Part shown: piece after piece, positions 61,627-64,000 of the stretch | Numbering within the stretch: position 1 is the first letter of the stretch | How the letters are laid out: each line of letters begins with the position of its first letter | Assembly (NCBI RefSeq): GCF_025685605.1 | Contig: NZ_JAGTUT010000003.1 | Location: forward strand, 62,001 to 126,000 | Length of the DNA stretch: 64,000 bases | Source: Granulicella arctica | Lineage (GTDB): Bacteria; Acidobacteriota; Terriglobia; Terriglobales; Acidobacteriaceae | Direction: 5' to 3' | Program-made: the position numbers and the translations under genes | The notes under the pieces: model-generated | Told to the model about the DNA's origin: nothing | Seen by the model: the letters and a program-made list of their open reading frames with translations, nothing else | The model's database searches: none

Positions 61627-62268
61627 ATGAGAGTCAAACGGAAGCAAAGCCTAATTGCAAATATCGGGGACACTGGCTCTATCACGCGGCGTGTTGCGCA
61701 GGCTGTCTCGGAGAGCCGTCTCAACTATTGGGCCTCTTACGTGACTGACTTCACGTGTCCTCTGCTGTTCGGATATTTAGGAATGAGACACCACTGGAAC
61801 TGGTCCTCTGTCATATTCAGTTTCTTATCTGGCTGGATCGTATTCAGCCTGATCGAATACTCGGTTCATCGCTGGCTTCTTCATGCTGGGGAGGGGCTCC
61901 TCTTTCGCCTTCATGAGAGTCACCATCATCACCCTGAAGAGCCTTCAGCCTTCTTCTTTGCTACGAGCATCGTGGTACTGACACTGGCCTGGCTGCTCCT
62001 CGACCGGGCTCTCCATCTCGACGGCGCATCCTTTTTTATCTGCGGTTTCGCGAGTGGTTACTGCTATTTTGGACTTCTTCATCACCTCGAACACACGACC
62101 CGGATCAATCGGATACCCTTTCGATGGCTGCAGAAACGATGGGCGGCTCATAGCGTTCATCACCGACTGGATCATCATAACTTTGGAGTCATCACGTCTT
62201 TTTGGGACCTTGTGTTCAAGACACATCAAAGCAATAAGAAGCGGGAGCGGTCGGAAGTCGTTCCATAA
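61627..62268 (+). CDS. Sterol desaturase / fatty-acid-hydroxylase-like membrane protein
   Basis: The protein contains four membrane helices and the His boxes of the FA_hydroxylase family: 'HRWLLH' (near 'LIEYSVHRWLLHAG'), 'HESHHHHPEEP', 'HHLEHTTR' and 'HSVHHRLDHHNFG', which bind a di-iron centre. It hydroxylates or desaturates a lipid in the inner membrane. The start is uncertain: ATG 61546 gives 240 residues, and ATG 61627 gives 213, which matches the family better and follows aggaaatgcag. Confidence 0.82.
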   Translation: MRVKRKQSLIANIGDTGSITRRVAQAVSESRLNYWASYVTDFTCPLLFGYLGMRHHWNWSSVIFSFLSGWIVFSLIEYSVHRWLLHAGEGLLFRLHESHHHHPEEPSAFFFATSIVVLTLAWLLLDRALHLDGASFFICGFASGYCYFGLLHHLEHTTRINRIPFRWLQKRWAAHSVHHRLDHHNFGVITSFWDLVFKTHQSNKKRERSEVVP

Positions 62269-62387
62269 GCGCGAGCACAACCGATGTTTTCGCAGGCGGG
62301 AATCTCCTAAACCTTAGTCGATGGACATTCAGTAAAATTGGGTAGACGTGAGCAGCCAATGCTCGACTCGTTGTCATAGGAGGCGCT

Positions 62388-63845
62388 ATGCTGGATAGCC
62401 TCATCAATCGAAGTACAGCAATTTTAGGGCACGTTCCAAGATCGCGCCTGTTCTTCAAGATCTTCGGCTGGTTCTGGCTCACGACGATAGCAATCCATGT
62501 AGCCTTTTCTTTCGGCAGTGCGCTCACCGGTGTTCACGTCGTTCCCCAAGGTAATATGTACGCCACGGTTGCCCCGCTGCTGGCGGCCGAAGCTGTCGAT
62601 ACTTTTGAGGCCGGGGGAGCGCCTGCCTTTACTCAGTTCTCTGAACACAATTTCAGCGCGAATCAGGGAGTGCTTTTCCTCCTCAATGGGTTCTACGCGG
62701 ATGTGCTGGCGAGACCTCTTCCTACTAATGGAGTTCGAGTCGCGAAAGAAGCTCGCCTGGGGCAGTTGACCATCTTCGGACCGCATCTTGCTGCCTATAG
62801 ATGTCTCAGCCGCTCAGGTCGTCCCTATACTCTTCTGCTCGCAATGCGAGATGGGCCTGGTCAGTTTCGCGAGATTTGGGGTCTTTCCGCCTTGTGGTTC
62901 GTGGCTGCAATCGGAGCCGTGGTGACGATGCTCTGCTGGTGGCTCACCTACCACATCGTCTCTCCAGTACATCAGATTCAGGCTGCGGCACGGGACGTGG
63001 CCCTCGGAAACCTCAGTGCCCGAGTCGCGCCGGCAGTACATCGGCGAGGAGACGAGCTTGCTGCTTTGGCAAGGGACTTTGACGGGATGGTATCCCGGCT
63101 GGAATCCCTTATTCGGTCGCAGAAGTCTCTGCTCAATTCTGTTTCGCATGAAGTGCGGTCTCCTTTAGCTCGCATCACACTTGCCGCCGAGGTTCTCCGT
63201 GATGGCCCGGTCTCGGAAGAGGAGAATGCTTTAGCTCATCTCGACCGGGATGTAAGCCGATTGGACATTCTGATGGGTCAGCTGCTCACGTTATCGCGCC
63301 TCGATGCGGGTCTCGGCTATGGGGAACGCGAGAGCCTCGATCTTGTACAACTGGTAGAGGAAGTTGCTGCGGATGGGGACTTTGAGGCGCGGGCGGATGG
63401 AAAACGTGTTCTGTTCCGTTCGAGCTTGGCACGGCTCGACTTGCCCGCAAATGCATCTGCGCTGCGAAGTGCTGTTGAAAATGTCGTTCGCAATGGGATC
63501 CGGTTTTCGGAGACCGGTGCCGAGGTCTTGGTAGATCTCCAGGTCGTAAATCGATCCATAGCCAAATGCGTTCAGGTGCGCATACGTGATCACGGGCCTG
63601 GCGTGCCGGACGACTATCTTTCTGCGATCTTTCAGCCATTTTTCCAGATCAAGAACGCTTCTGTCTCACAGGTTGGCAATGGTCTTGGGCTGGCCATCGC
63701 TTTTGAAGCAGTCCGAATGCACCGTGGCTCTATGCTTGCGACGAACCTGTCTCCGTCGGGCTTGGAAATTATGATGGAGTTACCTTTAGATCATGCATCT
63801 ACCGCGGCGCATACCCTCATAGGGAAGTCTTCGACACGCAGCTAG
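62388..63845 (+). CDS. Membrane sensor histidine kinase (CpxA-like architecture), orphan
   Basis: The 485-residue protein has TM1 about residues 27-47, a periplasmic sensor of about 120 residues, TM2 about 170-195, and a HAMP domain ('VSPVHQIQAAARDVALGNLSARV'). The phospho-acceptor box is 'NSVSHEVRSPLARITLAAEVL' (His near 250), followed by the HATPase domain with N box 'SAVENVVRNGIRFSETG', G1 'DHGPGVPDDYL' and G2 'GNGLGLAIAFEAV'. All catalytic boxes are intact. GGAGG precedes the ATG. No response regulator is adjacent within the window; it may lie beyond the right edge. Confidence 0.92.
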   Translation: MLDSLINRSTAILGHVPRSRLFFKIFGWFWLTTIAIHVAFSFGSALTGVHVVPQGNMYATVAPLLAAEAVDTFEAGGAPAFTQFSEHNFSANQGVLFLLNGFYADVLARPLPTNGVRVAKEARLGQLTIFGPHLAAYRCLSRSGRPYTLLLAMRDGPGQFREIWGLSALWFVAAIGAVVTMLCWWLTYHIVSPVHQIQAAARDVALGNLSARVAPAVHRRGDELAALARDFDGMVSRLESLIRSQKSLLNSVSHEVRSPLARITLAAEVLRDGPVSEEENALAHLDRDVSRLDILMGQLLTLSRLDAGLGYGERESLDLVQLVEEVAADGDFEARADGKRVLFRSSLARLDLPANASALRSAVENVVRNGIRFSETGAEVLVDLQVVNRSIAKCVQVRIRDHGPGVPDDYLSAIFQPFFQIKNASVSQVGNGLGLAIAFEAVRMHRGSMLATNLSPSGLEIMMELPLDHASTAAHTLIGKSSTRS

Positions 63846-63975
63846 AACCACCAAAACCTACAAATCATGACGAATCTGATCACATCCTGACGGCACTCTA
63901 GGGTGCATGGGTTGATGCTAGTGATTGTCGGCTCGCGCCTGCCTTCCTTGCTCACTTTATGCCAGAAGAAGTAAG

Positions 63976-64000
63976 AAGGAGAATCACAAACTATGGAGAC
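63976..64000 (+). other. Possible start of a gene cut by the window edge
   Basis: AAGGAG at 63976-63981 followed by ATG at 63993 suggests a gene that begins at the end of the window; only a few codons are visible. Confidence 0.35.

Overview
The window looks like part of a large plasmid or megaplasmid from an Acidobacteriota bacterium (Granulicella/Terriglobus/Edaphobacter type). The plasmid call rests on a RepA-type initiator followed by arrays of iterons, a parA/ribbon-helix-helix partition pair preceded by a centromere-like repeat field, and PRTRC cassette genes. ArdC-like, DUF6908-like, SSB, primase-like and helicase-loader-like genes support it. The Acidobacteriota call is softer: it rests on a carboxypeptidase-regulatory-like cell-envelope protein and on TolB-like and DUF5916 remnants, recognised by eye only. 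No rRNA, tRNA, CRISPR array or insertion sequence was recognised.

Layout. 0-7 kb: accessory DNA-metabolism genes (ImmA/IrrE-like, SRAP, ArdC-like, DUF6908-like, a primase-like gene and a DnaC/IstB-like gene that each carry a one-base frameshift, SSB). 7.4-13.6 kb: a SLATT-like 2TM protein, two c-di-GMP proteins, a tiny secreted repeat peptide and two membrane proteins. 13.8-18.2 kb: decayed TolB/DUF5916 remnants, a DUF1016 (YhcG-like) nuclease, a tyrosine recombinase and a frameshifted neighbour. 18.2-22.3 kb: replication and partition core (centromere-like repeats, parA, RHH partner, rep, iterons). 22.4-26.1 kb: unknown genes, a MoxR/helicase deletion scar and a GIY-YIG membrane protein. 26.3-31.1 kb: a minus-strand qatABCD anti-phage operon whose qatA has an in-frame amber codon. 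31.4-38.4 kb: SNF2-like helicase, parDE, a split membrane Cas4-like nuclease, PRTRC E-C-(small gene)-F-B, with B fused in frame to an alcohol dehydrogenase. 38.5-60.2 kb: redox and detoxification cargo (SDRs, aldo/keto reductase, DJ-1/PfpI, SnoaL-like proteins, tautomerase, DoxX, epoxide-hydrolase-like, Gfo/Idh, Tat-exported amidohydrolase) with TetR, MarR and LysR regulators. 60.3-64 kb: envelope protein, fatty-acid-hydroxylase-like protein and an orphan histidine kinase.

The backbone modules serve replication, segregation, DNA protection and phage defence. The cargo is organised as small regulator-plus-enzyme units, and three TetR genes have recognisable paired palindromes nearby. A striking feature is decay: at least five junctions fuse unrelated gene pieces, and at least seven conserved genes have a single-base indel or a nonsense codon. 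Either this part of the plasmid is eroding or the assembly has residual indel errors; raw reads would decide.
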